From Geodermatophilus siccatus (GTDB lineage Bacteria; Actinomycetota; Actinomycetes; Mycobacteriales; Geodermatophilaceae), in assembly GCF_900103785.1 (NCBI RefSeq), contig NZ_FNHE01000001.1:523064-587063 (forward strand): a stretch of 64,000 bases of DNA, given 5' to 3'. Both the position numbers and the translations under genes were made by a program. The notes below the pieces were generated by a model. It made no database searches. It worked only from the letters and a program-made list of their open reading frames with translations, and was not told where the DNA came from. Positions 9,232 to 16,728 of this stretch are shown piece after piece; position 1 is the first letter of the stretch; each line of letters starts with the position of its first letter.

Positions 9232-10271
9232 CGGGCCGGCGCCCGGCGCAGCCGCCAGGCCAGCACCGTGAGGACGACGTAGCCGACGCCGGCCAGCAGC
9301 AGCCCGGCACCGGGCAGCGTCCACTCCAGCTCGTCGGACACCACGGCGTCGCGCAGGCCGCCCAGCCCGGCGGCGAAGACGACGGCGGCGATGGCGAGCA
9401 GGCCGCCGACCGCGGCCAGCCGAGGCCGCAGGGAGGGGGCCAGCACCGAGCACAGGACGACGGTCCCGGCGAGGAGCAGGCCCCCGAGCAGCGCCAGGCC
9501 GGGACGCTCGAGCAGCCCCTGCGGGCCCTCCTGCTCGACGACGACCTGCAGGCCGGTGGTCGGGTCGGTGACGAGGCGGTCGGGGAGGTCGGCGGCCGGC
9601 AGCACCAGGCACAGCACGGCGCCCACCCCCAGCACGGCTGCGGCGCCGGCGAGCGCCGGGCGGACGGGGTCGAGGGTGCCGGCGTCGTCCATGACGGTGC
9701 GCCCCCAGGCGGCCACCCCCAGGACGCCGGCCAGCACGGTGAGCCCCAGGGCGACGACGCCGAGCACCCACCCGGGCCCGACGTCGACCGAGCTGGTGAG
9801 CACCCGCTGGCCGGCGATCACCTCGATGCCCGGCCGGATGGTGGAGGTGCTGGCCCGGTAGAGCTCGATCAGCAGCAGCCCCAGGGCCAGCGCGCCGCCG
9901 ATCCCGGCGTAGGCGAGGCCGAGGCGCGGCACCCGGCCGGCGGCGAGGCCGCCGCCGACCGCCGCGGCGGTGAGGGGCACCAGCAGCCCGGCGAGCAGGC
10001 TGAGCGCCCCGGCGGACTGGGACACCTCGGTGCCGCCGACGACGAGGTAGGTCGGGAAGAGGGCGGCCGCCCCGGCGAGGCCGGCGAGCACGAGCAGCAC
10101 CCCGGTGACGCGAGCGAGCACCGGCGGGTCGCCGACGACCAGCCCGTCGGCCGGCACTGCGGCGGCGGGCTGGGGCGGGCGGCGGGGTCCGGCACGACGG
10201 GCGGAAGGGCGGGCCGTCCTCCCCTCGGGGCGGGTCGAGCGGTCGCGGGTCGAGCCATCGCCGGCCACCAC
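9228..10271 (-). CDS. Polytopic membrane protein, function unknown
   Basis: The 347-residue protein has a charged, proline-rich N-terminus (residues 1-45) followed by about eight hydrophobic helices. Two longer extracytoplasmic-looking loops occur, one around STSTIRPGIEVIAGQRVLTS and one around LPDRLVTDPTTGLQVVVEQ. I do not recognise a family. GTG 10271 or the adjacent GTG 10268 follows AAGGGGG at a suitable distance. The stop overlaps the start of the B12-domain-like gene, so the two are coupled and lie upstream of sucCD. It is divergent from the lipase gene. Confidence 0.65.
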   Translation of the reverse strand: MVAGDGSTRDRSTRPEGRTARPSARRAGPRRPPQPAAAVPADGLVVGDPPVLARVTGVLLVLAGLAGAAALFPTYLVVGGTEVSQSAGALSLLAGLLVPLTAAAVGGGLAAGRVPRLGLAYAGIGGALALGLLLIELYRASTSTIRPGIEVIAGQRVLTSSVDVGPGWVLGVVALGLTVLAGVLGVAAWGRTVMDDAGTLDPVRPALAGAAAVLGVGAVLCLVLPAADLPDRLVTDPTTGLQVVVEQEGPQGLLERPGLALLGGLLLAGTVVLCSVLAPSLRPRLAAVGGLLAIAAVVFAAGLGGLRDAVVSDELEWTLPGAGLLLAGVGYVVLTVLAWRLRRAPAR

Positions 10272-10321
10272 GGTTCCCCCTTCGTCTCGATCACGAACTG
10301 GCCTCGGCGCGTGGCGTCGGT

Positions 10322-10351
10322 GTGACGAACACCACAACGCCGCTTTACCGT
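10322..10351 (+). promoter_or_regulatory. Candidate promoter of the lipase gene
   Basis: GTGACG (10322-10327) and TACCGT (10346-10351) are separated by 18 bases, giving a leader of roughly 75 bases before ATG 10432. Confidence 0.35.
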
Positions 10352-10431
10352 CAGGTGAACTGGGGTATCCCGGTGAGGTCGTCGTCCCCGCCGGGACGAG
10401 CCTGATCAGCGGTCCCGGACGGGGAGGAACG

Positions 10432-11328
10432 ATGCGCCCACTCAGCGACCCGGAGTCCGATCCAGCGTCGCACACCGACGCCGGCGCACCGGGAGCGCCA
10501 CGGCACCCGGTGCGGTCGCTGATGAGCCTGGCCACGCTGACCGGCGGGCTCACCGAGCTGGCCCTCGTCGGGGCCCACGCGCTCATCTACCCGCTCGGCA
10601 CGCGCACCGAGCAGCTGCGCCCCGACCCGCGGTGTCGCCCCGGCGAGCAGCCGCCCGCGGTGCGCGCCCTGTTCGCCGCCGACCCGCTGGCCGCGCGCGT
10701 CCCCGTCGTCCTCGTGCACGGTCTGATCGACAACCACTCGATCTTCGCGGTGATGCGGCGCAGCCTGCGCCGCCGCGGGTTCACCTCCGTCTGCTCCTGG
10801 AACTACAGCCCGCTGCTCGCCGACGTGGCGCGCGGCGCCGCCGACCTCGGCGAGCACCTGCAGCGCGTCTGCGAGCAGACCGGGCACGAGCGGGTGCACG
10901 TCGTCGGGCACAGCCTCGGCGGTCTGATCGCCCGCTACCACGTGCAGCGCCAGGGCGGCGACCGGCACGTCGAGTCACTGGTGACGCTGGGGACGCCGCA
11001 CCAGGGCTCGGTGCTCGCGCACCTGCTGCCCACCCCGCTGGTGCGCCAGCTCCGGCCGGGCTCGCCGGTGCTGCGGGAGCTCACCGAGCCCGCGCCGGGC
11101 ATCCGCACGCCGGTGACCGCGATCTACAGCGACCTCGACCAGGTCGTCCTCCCCACCAGCGCCGGGCGGTGCGACCACCCGGACCTGCAGGCCCGCAACG
11201 TGCTGGTGCGCGGCATCGGCCACATGTCCCTGCCCTTCCACCGCAACGTCCTCGACGAGGTCGCCGCCACCCTCGCCGGCCACCGTCGGCCGCGCACCCA
11301 CGCCCCCGCACGGGCCGCCGTCGCCTGA
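10432..11328 (+). CDS. Alpha/beta-hydrolase, probable triacylglycerol lipase or esterase
   Basis: The 298-residue protein has a lipase-like alpha/beta-hydrolase core. The oxyanion region is VVLVHGLIDNHS (His96-Gly97), the nucleophile elbow is GHSLGG with Ser161, a candidate acid is Asp234 or Asp236 in YSDLDQVV, and the catalytic His is His264 in GIGHMSLPF. Relatives act on acyl esters at the membrane or outside the cell. Here a hydrophobic stretch around residues 38-55 could anchor the protein, but no cleavable signal peptide is evident. ATG 10432 follows GGGGAGGAACG. A nested hairpin element starts directly after the stop. Confidence 0.8.
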   Translation: MRPLSDPESDPASHTDAGAPGAPRHPVRSLMSLATLTGGLTELALVGAHALIYPLGTRTEQLRPDPRCRPGEQPPAVRALFAADPLAARVPVVLVHGLIDNHSIFAVMRRSLRRRGFTSVCSWNYSPLLADVARGAADLGEHLQRVCEQTGHERVHVVGHSLGGLIARYHVQRQGGDRHVESLVTLGTPHQGSVLAHLLPTPLVRQLRPGSPVLRELTEPAPGIRTPVTAIYSDLDQVVLPTSAGRCDHPDLQARNVLVRGIGHMSLPFHRNVLDEVAATLAGHRRPRTHAPARAAVA

Positions 11329-11330
11329 AG

Positions 11331-11423
11331 AAGGCCCCTCCTGCCCCCACCCGGCCCCGTCCAGGGCACCGCCGCGAGCTCCCGAGGGGCGGGGAGGACG
11401 GGGCCCTCCACCTGCAGGGGGGC
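11331..11423 (+). repeat. 3'-end hairpin element, copy 4 (lipase), nested
   Basis: It begins two bases after the lipase stop in the sense direction. An inner element (GGCCCCGTCC against GGACGGGGCC) sits inside an outer pair of GGCCCCTCC and GGGGGGCC-type arms. The core has CCCTCGGGAGCTCGCGG on the complement. Confidence 0.6.
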
Positions 11424-11694
11424 CGTCCCACGCCCCCCGCCCGCCACACCCGTCCCGTGTGGCGGCCGGTCGTGCGCTGTGGCACCGCCACCCCCGTCAC
11501 ACCCGTCCCACCCGGCGCAGCCGTGTCGACACCGGGTGTCGGTGACCCCTCGCGGAGCTGACTGATCGTTACGGTCCGATCACGGAGCCGGTACCCACCG
11601 GCAGGCGTCCCCGGACGCCCCCGCCGCCGTCGCTCCCCCGACGGGTCGCCCCCGCGGCACCCGCTCGGGGAGGCGCTCCCGAAGAAGGTGCCCC
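11424..11694 (+). promoter_or_regulatory. Upstream region of the M23 peptidase gene with a possible MtrA-like site
   Basis: No gene is seen in these 271 bases. GTTAC (11568-11572), six bases, then ATCAC (11579-11583) resembles the direct GTTAC-N6-GTTAC repeat bound by MtrA upstream of wall-hydrolase genes, with a degenerate second half. The same bases form TGATCG...CGATCA. No c-di-AMP riboswitch is recognisable. Confidence 0.25.
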
Positions 11695-12525
11695 GTGACC
11701 CGCTCGACCGGCCCCGCGCTGCTGGAGCGACCGCGCACCGACGACGGGGCCGCCACCGGCGCCATCCCCGCCGTCCCCGCAGTTCCCGCCCTCGTCGAGA
11801 CGGCCGAGGCGCCGACCGCCGAGGCCCCTGGTCCCGACACCGCCGAGCAGCCCGCCGACGGCCGGCGACGCCGCCTGCCCCGCCCGCCGGGCCGGCGCGG
11901 CCCCGTGTGGCTCGCCGCGCTCGTCGCCGGCGCCGTCGTCGCCGCCCTGCCCAGCACCCTCGGCAGCGACACGGCCGGGCTGTCGGTCAGCGCCGCCGAC
12001 TACGGCCTGGGCGTCGCCTCCGACGTCGGCTTCAGCGGCGACCTCGAGGACGCCGGTGTGCGCCGCGGCATCACCGAGGCCGAGGCCCAGGCCCGGCTCG
12101 GCGAGCTGGCCGCCTCCCGCGCCGCCCGGGAGCCGAAGACCGTGCTGCCCACGCAGGGCCGGCTCACCACCTGCTTCTGCATGCGCTGGGGAACGATGCA
12201 CTACGGCATCGACCTCGCCGGGCCGCTCGGCACGCCGATCCACTCGGCCACCGACGGCGTCGTCATCCGCGCCGGCCGCGCCTCCGGCTACGGCAACGCC
12301 GTCTACATCCAGGACCCCGACGGCAACGTCCACGTCTACGGCCACATGCGCTACTACGACGTCCAGGCCGGCGACATCGTGCACGCCGGTGACCAGATCG
12401 CCGAGATCGGCAACGAGGGCCAGTCCACCGGCCCGCACCTGCACTACCAGATCCACCGCGGCGGCATGACCGGCCGCCCGATCGATCCGCAGGAGTGGCT
12501 CGCCGAGCACGGCGTCGTCATCTGA
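11695..12525 (+). CDS. M23-family cell wall endopeptidase
   Basis: A disordered Pro/Glu-rich N-terminus precedes one membrane segment (about residues 71-88). The C-terminal LytM/M23 domain has all expected zinc and catalytic residues: His169 and Asp173 in MHYGID, His217 in GHM, and His248 and His250 in HLHYQIH. These enzymes cut peptidoglycan cross-bridges; here the protein is probably membrane-anchored with the domain outside. Cys160 and Cys162 lie just before the first motif (TTCFCMRWG), which is unusual and may form a disulfide. GTG 11695 follows GAAGAAGG. It converges on pcrA across a long hairpin. Confidence 0.9.
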   Translation: MTRSTGPALLERPRTDDGAATGAIPAVPAVPALVETAEAPTAEAPGPDTAEQPADGRRRRLPRPPGRRGPVWLAALVAGAVVAALPSTLGSDTAGLSVSAADYGLGVASDVGFSGDLEDAGVRRGITEAEAQARLGELAASRAAREPKTVLPTQGRLTTCFCMRWGTMHYGIDLAGPLGTPIHSATDGVVIRAGRASGYGNAVYIQDPDGNVHVYGHMRYYDVQAGDIVHAGDQIAEIGNEGQSTGPHLHYQIHRGGMTGRPIDPQEWLAEHGVVI

Positions 12526-12549
12526 GTCCTGCGTCCAGCGCCCTCTGCC

Positions 12550-12603
12550 GGTGTTCCTCGTGGGTTGCCGGTGCCGTAGGACCGGTGACCCACGAGGAAC
12601 ACC
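12550..12603. terminator. Long hairpin between convergent M23 and pcrA genes
   Basis: Two 23-base arms (12550-12572 and 12581-12603) pair with only two mismatches around an eight-base loop. The arms start with GGTGTTCCTCGTGGGT. It lies 24 bases after the M23 stop and 56 bases before the pcrA stop. Confidence 0.7.
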
Positions 12604-12658
12604 CGCTCAGCACACCGTCCGTCCTGGCCGTGGGTGACCCTGGCAGTGCCGGGCGGGC

Positions 12659-14953
12659 CTACAGCTTGACGAGGGGCGCGTAGCGGAGGACCAGGCGCTT
12701 GGTGCCACCGGAGCCGAAGTCGACCGTGGCCTGGGCCTTGTCCCCCACGCCGTTGACCTCGACGACCGTGCCCAGCCCGAACGCATCGTGGCTGACCCGG
12801 TCCCCGACCTCGACGGAGATGACCGCCCGGTTCCCCGTGCCGCCGCGCAGCCCGCCGGTGGACAGCCCGGTGGCGGCCACCCGCTGCTGCGCCGACCGGT
12901 AGCCGGTGCTGGGCGCGGGCGTCGGCTCCTTGCCCGACCACTGCACCGTGTCCGGCGGCAGCTCGTCGAGGAAGCGGGACGGCGGGTTGTAGGCCGGCTG
13001 CCCCCAGCTGGTGCGCACCGTGGCCCGCGAGATGAACAGCCGCTGCTGCGCCCGCGTGATGCCCACGTAGGCCAGGCGGCGCTCCTCCTCCAGCTCGCGC
13101 GGGTCCCCGAGGGCGCGCAGGTGCGGGAAGACGCCGTCCTCCATGCCGGTGAGGAAGACGACCGGGAACTCCAGCCCCTTGGCCGTGTGCAGCGTCATCA
13201 GCGTGACGACGCCGGCCTCGTCGCCGGCCACGGGGATCTGGTCGGCGTCGGCGACCAGCGACACCTGCTCGAGGAAGTCGGGAACCGAGCCGCCCGGGTT
13301 GGCCGCCTCGAACTCCGCGGCCACCGAGATGAGCTCGTTGAGGTTGTCGACGCGGCCCTCGTCCTGCGGGTCGGTGCTGGCCTCCAGCTCGGCGAGGTAG
13401 CCGGTGCGGTCGAGGATGCTCTCCAGCAGCGCGGCCGGGCCGGAGCCGGTCTCGGCCAGCTGCTCGAACTCCTCCAGCAGCGCGACGAACTCCTGGATCG
13501 CCTTGAGCGACCGCGGCGCCAGGGTGGTGACCTCCGAACACCGGCGCAGCGCCGACCCGAACGCGATCCGCTCCCGGTCGGCGAAGGACTCGATGCAGGA
13601 CTCGGCCTTCTCGCCGATCCCCCGCTTCGGCACGTTGATGATGCGGCGCAGGCTCACGACGTCGGCCGGGTTGGCGACCAGCTTGAGGTAGGCCAGCGCG
13701 TCGCGGACCTCCTTGCGTTCGTAGAAGCGCACCCCGCCGACCACCTTGTAGGGCATGCCGACGCGGATGAACACCTCCTCGAACACACGGGAGGCGTTGT
13801 TGGTCCGGTAGAAGACGGCGATGTCCCTCGGCTTGGCCTCCCCCTCGTCGACCAGCGCGTCGATCTGCTCGGCGACCCAGGCGGCCTCGTCGTGCTCGTT
13901 CTCGGCGACGTAGCCCTCGATCAGCTCGCCGTCGCCGGCGTCGGTCCACAGGTTCTTGGCGCGGCGACCGGTGTTCTTGGCGATGACCTGGTTGGCGGCC
14001 TTGAGGATGCGCTGCGTGGAGCGGTAGTTCTGCTCCAGGAGGATCGTCGTGGCCTGCGGGTAGTCGCGCTCGAACTCGTCGATGTTGCGGATCGTCGCGC
14101 CGCGGAAGGCGTAGATCGACTGGTCGGCGTCCCCGACCACGCACAGCTCGGCCGGCGGGACCGGGCCCTCCCCGGTGCCGACCAGCTCGCGGACCAGCAC
14201 GTACTGCGCGTGGTTGGTGTCCTGGTACTCGTCGACCAGGACGTGCCGGAAGCGGCGGCGGTAGTGCTCCGCGACGTCCGGGAAAGCCTGCAGCAGGTTG
14301 ACCGTCGTCATGATCAGGTCGTCGAAGTCCATGGCGTGCGCCTCGCGCAGCCGCCGCTGGTAGAGCGTGTAGGCCTCGGCGAGCACCTTCTCCGGCGCCG
14401 TCCCCGGGACGTAGCTCTCCTCGTCGATGAGCTCGTTCTTCAGGTTCGACACCTGGGCGGCCAGGCTGCGGCCGGGGTAGCGCTTGGCGTCGAGGTCCAG
14501 GTCGCGGGCGACCATGGTCATGAGCCGCACCGAGTCGCCCTGGTCGTAGATCGTGAACGACGACTTCAGGCCCAGCTTGGCGGCCTCGGCGCGCAGGATG
14601 CGCACGCACATCGAGTGGAACGTCGACACCCACATCGCCCGGGCGCGCGGGCCGACGAGCGCGGCGACGCGCTCCTTCATCTCCCCGGCGGCCTTGTTGG
14701 TGAAGGTGATCGCCAGGACCTCGCCCGGCTGCACGCCGCGGGCGCCGAGCAGGTAGGCGATCCGGTGGGTGAGCACCCGGGTCTTGCCCGAGCCGGCGCC
14801 GGCGACGATGAGCAGCGGGCTGCCCTCGTGGACGACGGCCTGCCGCTGCGGCCCGTTGAGGCCGGCGAGCATGCGGTCCAGCTCCCGCCCCACCGAGCCG
14901 GACGCCGAACGCTGGAGGGACGCGGTGCCCGGGAGGGCCTGCTGGACGCTCAT
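12659..14953 (-). CDS. pcrA: ATP-dependent DNA helicase, UvrD/PcrA type
   Basis: A superfamily 1A 3'-5' helicase of 764 residues, the usual length for PcrA. It has Walker A AGAGSGKT, the DEYQDT motif II, GDADQSIYAFRGA (motif III), TLHTAKGLEFPVVFL and VGITRAQQRLF. The C-terminus has the Tudor-like segment (VSHDAFGLGTVVEV) that binds RNA polymerase in relatives. It acts in nucleotide excision repair and in clearing replication or transcription conflicts. ATG 14953 overlaps the stop of a 20-codon upstream frame (15012-14950) as ATGA. It is divergent from the chorismate mutase leader. Confidence 0.96.
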   Translation of the reverse strand: MSVQQALPGTASLQRSASGSVGRELDRMLAGLNGPQRQAVVHEGSPLLIVAGAGSGKTRVLTHRIAYLLGARGVQPGEVLAITFTNKAAGEMKERVAALVGPRARAMWVSTFHSMCVRILRAEAAKLGLKSSFTIYDQGDSVRLMTMVARDLDLDAKRYPGRSLAAQVSNLKNELIDEESYVPGTAPEKVLAEAYTLYQRRLREAHAMDFDDLIMTTVNLLQAFPDVAEHYRRRFRHVLVDEYQDTNHAQYVLVRELVGTGEGPVPPAELCVVGDADQSIYAFRGATIRNIDEFERDYPQATTILLEQNYRSTQRILKAANQVIAKNTGRRAKNLWTDAGDGELIEGYVAENEHDEAAWVAEQIDALVDEGEAKPRDIAVFYRTNNASRVFEEVFIRVGMPYKVVGGVRFYERKEVRDALAYLKLVANPADVVSLRRIINVPKRGIGEKAESCIESFADRERIAFGSALRRCSEVTTLAPRSLKAIQEFVALLEEFEQLAETGSGPAALLESILDRTGYLAELEASTDPQDEGRVDNLNELISVAAEFEAANPGGSVPDFLEQVSLVADADQIPVAGDEAGVVTLMTLHTAKGLEFPVVFLTGMEDGVFPHLRALGDPRELEEERRLAYVGITRAQQRLFISRATVRTSWGQPAYNPPSRFLDELPPDTVQWSGKEPTPAPSTGYRSAQQRVAATGLSTGGLRGGTGNRAVISVEVGDRVSHDAFGLGTVVEVNGVGDKAQATVDFGSGGTKRLVLRYAPLVKL

Positions 14954-15021
14954 CCCGGGGTCCCCACGGAGACGTGGAGCGCCAGCGGAGCGTTTGTGTG
15001 GGGTGGGTTCATGACCACACC

Positions 15022-15027
15022 ACTGTA
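15022..15027 (-). promoter_or_regulatory. Candidate -10 for pcrA and its upstream small frame
   Basis: Minus-strand TACAGT lies nine bases before ATG 15012. That ATG opens a 20-codon frame (MNPPHTNAPL...) whose TGA overlaps the pcrA ATG. Confidence 0.35.
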
Positions 15028-15119
15028 GTTCGGTCGGGGGACACGGCCCGCCGTCGCGGACCGCCGTCACCAGGAGTCGCGCTGGCTCCCGCCGTCGGCG
15101 CTGTGGCACACTCGCCGAC

Positions 15120-15185
15120 GTGCTGCTCGCCACCGTCAGCTTTTACTACGGCCACCGGGATCCGGTGTCCGTCACCGCTGGCTGA
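15120..15185 (+). CDS. Putative Phe/Tyr leader peptide of chorismate mutase
   Basis: A 21-codon frame starting at GTG and ending TGA contains Ser-Phe-Tyr-Tyr-Gly-His at codons 7-12 (TTT TAC TAC at 15141-15149). TTT is a rare codon in a genome this rich in G+C. CACACT lies seven bases before the GTG, so the transcript may be leaderless. Directly after the aromatic codons, CACCGG-GAT-CCGGTG (15153-15167) can form a hairpin that a ribosome stalled on the Tyr codons would cover. An intrinsic terminator and then chorismate mutase follow. This is the classic layout of ribosome-mediated attenuation by Phe/Tyr supply; the function is inference. Confidence 0.6.
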   Translation: MLLATVSFYYGHRDPVSVTAG

Positions 15186-15201
15186 GCAACCGCCGCAACA
15201 G

Positions 15202-15235
15202 ACGCCCCGGGCCCGAGGAGCCCGGGGCGTTTCTC
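15202..15235 (+). terminator. Attenuator-type terminator before chorismate mutase
   Basis: ACGCCCCGGGC (15202-15212) and GCCCGGGGCGT (15220-15230) form a perfect 11-bp stem with a seven-base loop. TTTCTC follows. It lies 17 bases after the leader stop and 45 bases before the chorismate mutase start. Confidence 0.75.
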
Positions 15236-15279
15236 GTCCTCGGGGTCCGACGGCCACCGCCCCGCCCCGGAGGACCCCG

Positions 15280-15552
15280 ATGACCGCCACGCTCCCCACC
15301 ACTCCCGACGCCGACGAGCGCATCGCCGAGCTGCGCGGACGGATCGACGACTGCGACGCCGAGATCATCGCGCTGGTGCAGCGCCGGCTGGCCGTGTCCC
15401 GGGAGATCGGCGAGCTGCGCCGCGCCGCCGGCGGCACCCGGCTCTCACTGGCCCGCGAGCAGCAGGTGCTCGCCCGCTTCCAGGCCGCGCTCGGCCCGGA
15501 CGGCGCCGCGCTCGGCATGATGCTGCTGCGCCAGGGCCGCGGCCGCCTCTGA
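15280..15552 (+). CDS. Chorismate mutase, AroQ class
   Basis: The 90-residue all-helical protein matches the AroQ fold: IAELRGRIDDCDAEIIALVQRR, then AVSREIGELRRAAGG, then a final helix. It converts chorismate to prephenate, the first step specific to Phe and Tyr. It is a stand-alone form without a dehydratase or dehydrogenase domain. ATG 15280 follows GGAGG at six bases. The putative leader peptide and attenuator just upstream fit feedback by aromatic amino acids. It converges on a SnoaL-like gene. Confidence 0.9.
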   Translation: MTATLPTTPDADERIAELRGRIDDCDAEIIALVQRRLAVSREIGELRRAAGGTRLSLAREQQVLARFQAALGPDGAALGMMLLRQGRGRL

Positions 15553-15600
15553 AGGAGGACCCCGTCCTCCCGCCCCTCGCAGGCTCGGTACGGGGCTCCG
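15553..15600 (+). repeat. 3'-end hairpin element, copy 5 (chorismate mutase)
   Basis: It starts directly after the stop in the sense direction. GGACCCCGT pairs with ACGGGGCTCC, and the core is CCCTCGCAGGCTCGGT. It lies between convergent genes. Confidence 0.65.
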
Positions 15601-15611
15601 CAGCGGGATGT

Positions 15612-16019
15612 TCACCCGCGGCGCTGGTCGGGTGGCGGGAAGTCACCGTGGCGGTGGACCAGCCACCAGTCGTCCTCGATGCGCCTGAAGACGTGCGTGA
15701 CGCGGATGGTGATCGGCTGGGGCTCCCCGCCGTCGACGCGGACCGTGCCCTGCTCGAGACCGACCGTGTAGGCGAGGTCGCCGCTGGCCTCGACCACCTC
15801 GTACCGCGGCACGAATTCACCGTCGCTGAACCGGCTGCCGACCCACTCGAAGGTCCGGGTGACGGCGTGGTGCCCCTTCTCGATCGGCCCGAAGGCACCG
15901 AACAACGTCACGTCCGCGGAGTCGGCCCAGCAGGCCGCGTACGGGCCGGGGTTCCCGGCTCCCATGGCCACCAGGCCGTCGGCGACGCGCTCCAGGGCCC
16001 GGGACAGTGCGGCGTCCAC
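15612..16019 (-). CDS. SnoaL/DUF4440-like (NTF2-fold) protein
   Basis: The 135-residue protein looks like a small NTF2-fold domain: an N-terminal helix (ALSRALERVADGLVAMGAGN), then AACWADSADVTLFGAFGPIEKG, then strands ending VTHVFRRIEDDWWLVHRHGD. Relatives are ketosteroid isomerase-like or SgcJ-like proteins, often of unknown substrate. GTG 16019 follows GGAGGAGG with five bases between. It is divergent from an ECF41 sigma factor module, whose sigma factor also carries a SnoaL-like domain; whether the two interact is unknown. Confidence 0.7.
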   Translation of the reverse strand: MDAALSRALERVADGLVAMGAGNPGPYAACWADSADVTLFGAFGPIEKGHHAVTRTFEWVGSRFSDGEFVPRYEVVEASGDLAYTVGLEQGTVRVDGGEPQPITIRVTHVFRRIEDDWWLVHRHGDFPPPDQRRG

Positions 16020-16111
16020 GGCCGCCTCCTCCCCCGGCGGACCACCGCAGGGTCCGCCGTGCAGCAGCCAGGGTCCTCGCGTCCCGCGCCCGGACGGAAC
16101 CCGCGCCGGCG

Positions 16112-16138
16112 CGTCACGCCCGGCGCCGCCGTCCCGTC
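16112..16138 (+). promoter_or_regulatory. Candidate ECF41-dependent promoter
   Basis: CGTCACG (16112-16118), 16 bases, then CGTC (16135-16138). ECF41 sigma factors recognise TGTCACA-N16-CGTC-type promoters in front of their own COE gene; this site agrees at five of seven -35 bases and all four -10 bases. Confidence 0.5.
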
Positions 16139-16173
16139 TCCATGAGCACCGACCCACGGAGAGGACGACGACC

Positions 16174-16728
16174 ATGGCCCGCATCCCGCTCGACCCGCCC
16201 CGCACCCGCCTGTACCGCCTCGCCGAGTGGTACGCGCGCCGGACCTACGGCGTGGTGCCCGACCCGCTCGCGGCCATGGGGCACCACCCGCGGGTGCTCC
16301 TGACCGACGTCCGCTTCGAGACCTCGCTGGCCCGGTGGGACCGGCTCGACCGCACGCTGAAGGCCCTCGCCGTCATGGCCTCGGCCGTCGCGATCGGCTG
16401 CTCCTGGTGCGTCGACTTCGGGTACTGGATCAGCACCCAGGAGGGTGTGGACCCCGCCAAGCTGCGCGCCGTCCCGCGGTGGCGGGACAGCGACGTCTTC
16501 ACCGACCTGGAGCGGCGGGTGATGGCCTACGCCGAGGCGGTGACGGCGACCCCGCCCGCCGTCACCGACGAGATGGTGGCCGAGCTGCGGCGCGACCTGG
16601 ACGACGCCCAGCTGGTCGAGCTCACCATGATGGTGGCCGTGGAGAACGTCCGGTCGCGGTTCAACAGCGCGCTCGGGCTGACCAGCCAGGGCTTCCGGGA
16701 CCGCTGCGAGCTCCCGGCCACGGCATGA
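16174..16728 (+). CDS. Carboxymuconolactone decarboxylase (AhpD-like) protein of an ECF41 module
   Basis: The 184-residue protein has the AhpD-like core TLKALAVMASAVAIGCSWCVDFG with a CxxC pair (Cys-Ser-Trp-Cys). The His that follows in many AhpD proteins is replaced by Tyr. Such proteins are the usual partners ('COE' genes) of ECF41 sigma factors and may act in peroxide or redox chemistry; the true substrate is unknown. ATG 16174 follows GAGAGGACGACG. Its stop overlaps the sigma factor start as ATGA. Confidence 0.85.
   Translation: MARIPLDPPRTRLYRLAEWYARRTYGVVPDPLAAMGHHPRVLLTDVRFETSLARWDRLDRTLKALAVMASAVAIGCSWCVDFGYWISTQEGVDPAKLRAVPRWRDSDVFTDLERRVMAYAEAVTATPPAVTDEMVAELRRDLDDAQLVELTMMVAVENVRSRFNSALGLTSQGFRDRCELPATA

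Noticed and set aside
10272..10431. Cobalamin riboswitch upstream of the B12-domain-like gene
   Set aside because: No B12 box or conserved stems are seen, and the protein lacks the cobalamin-binding His.
11424..11694. c-di-AMP (ydaO-type) riboswitch before the M23 peptidase
   Set aside because: Such switches are common before actinobacterial wall hydrolases, but the conserved GGGTGAATC-like and final stem motifs are not present.
15833..16142. Alternative upstream start for the AhpD-like gene
   Set aside because: The frame is open far upstream, but ATG 16174 matches the family start and lies beyond the ECF41 promoter.
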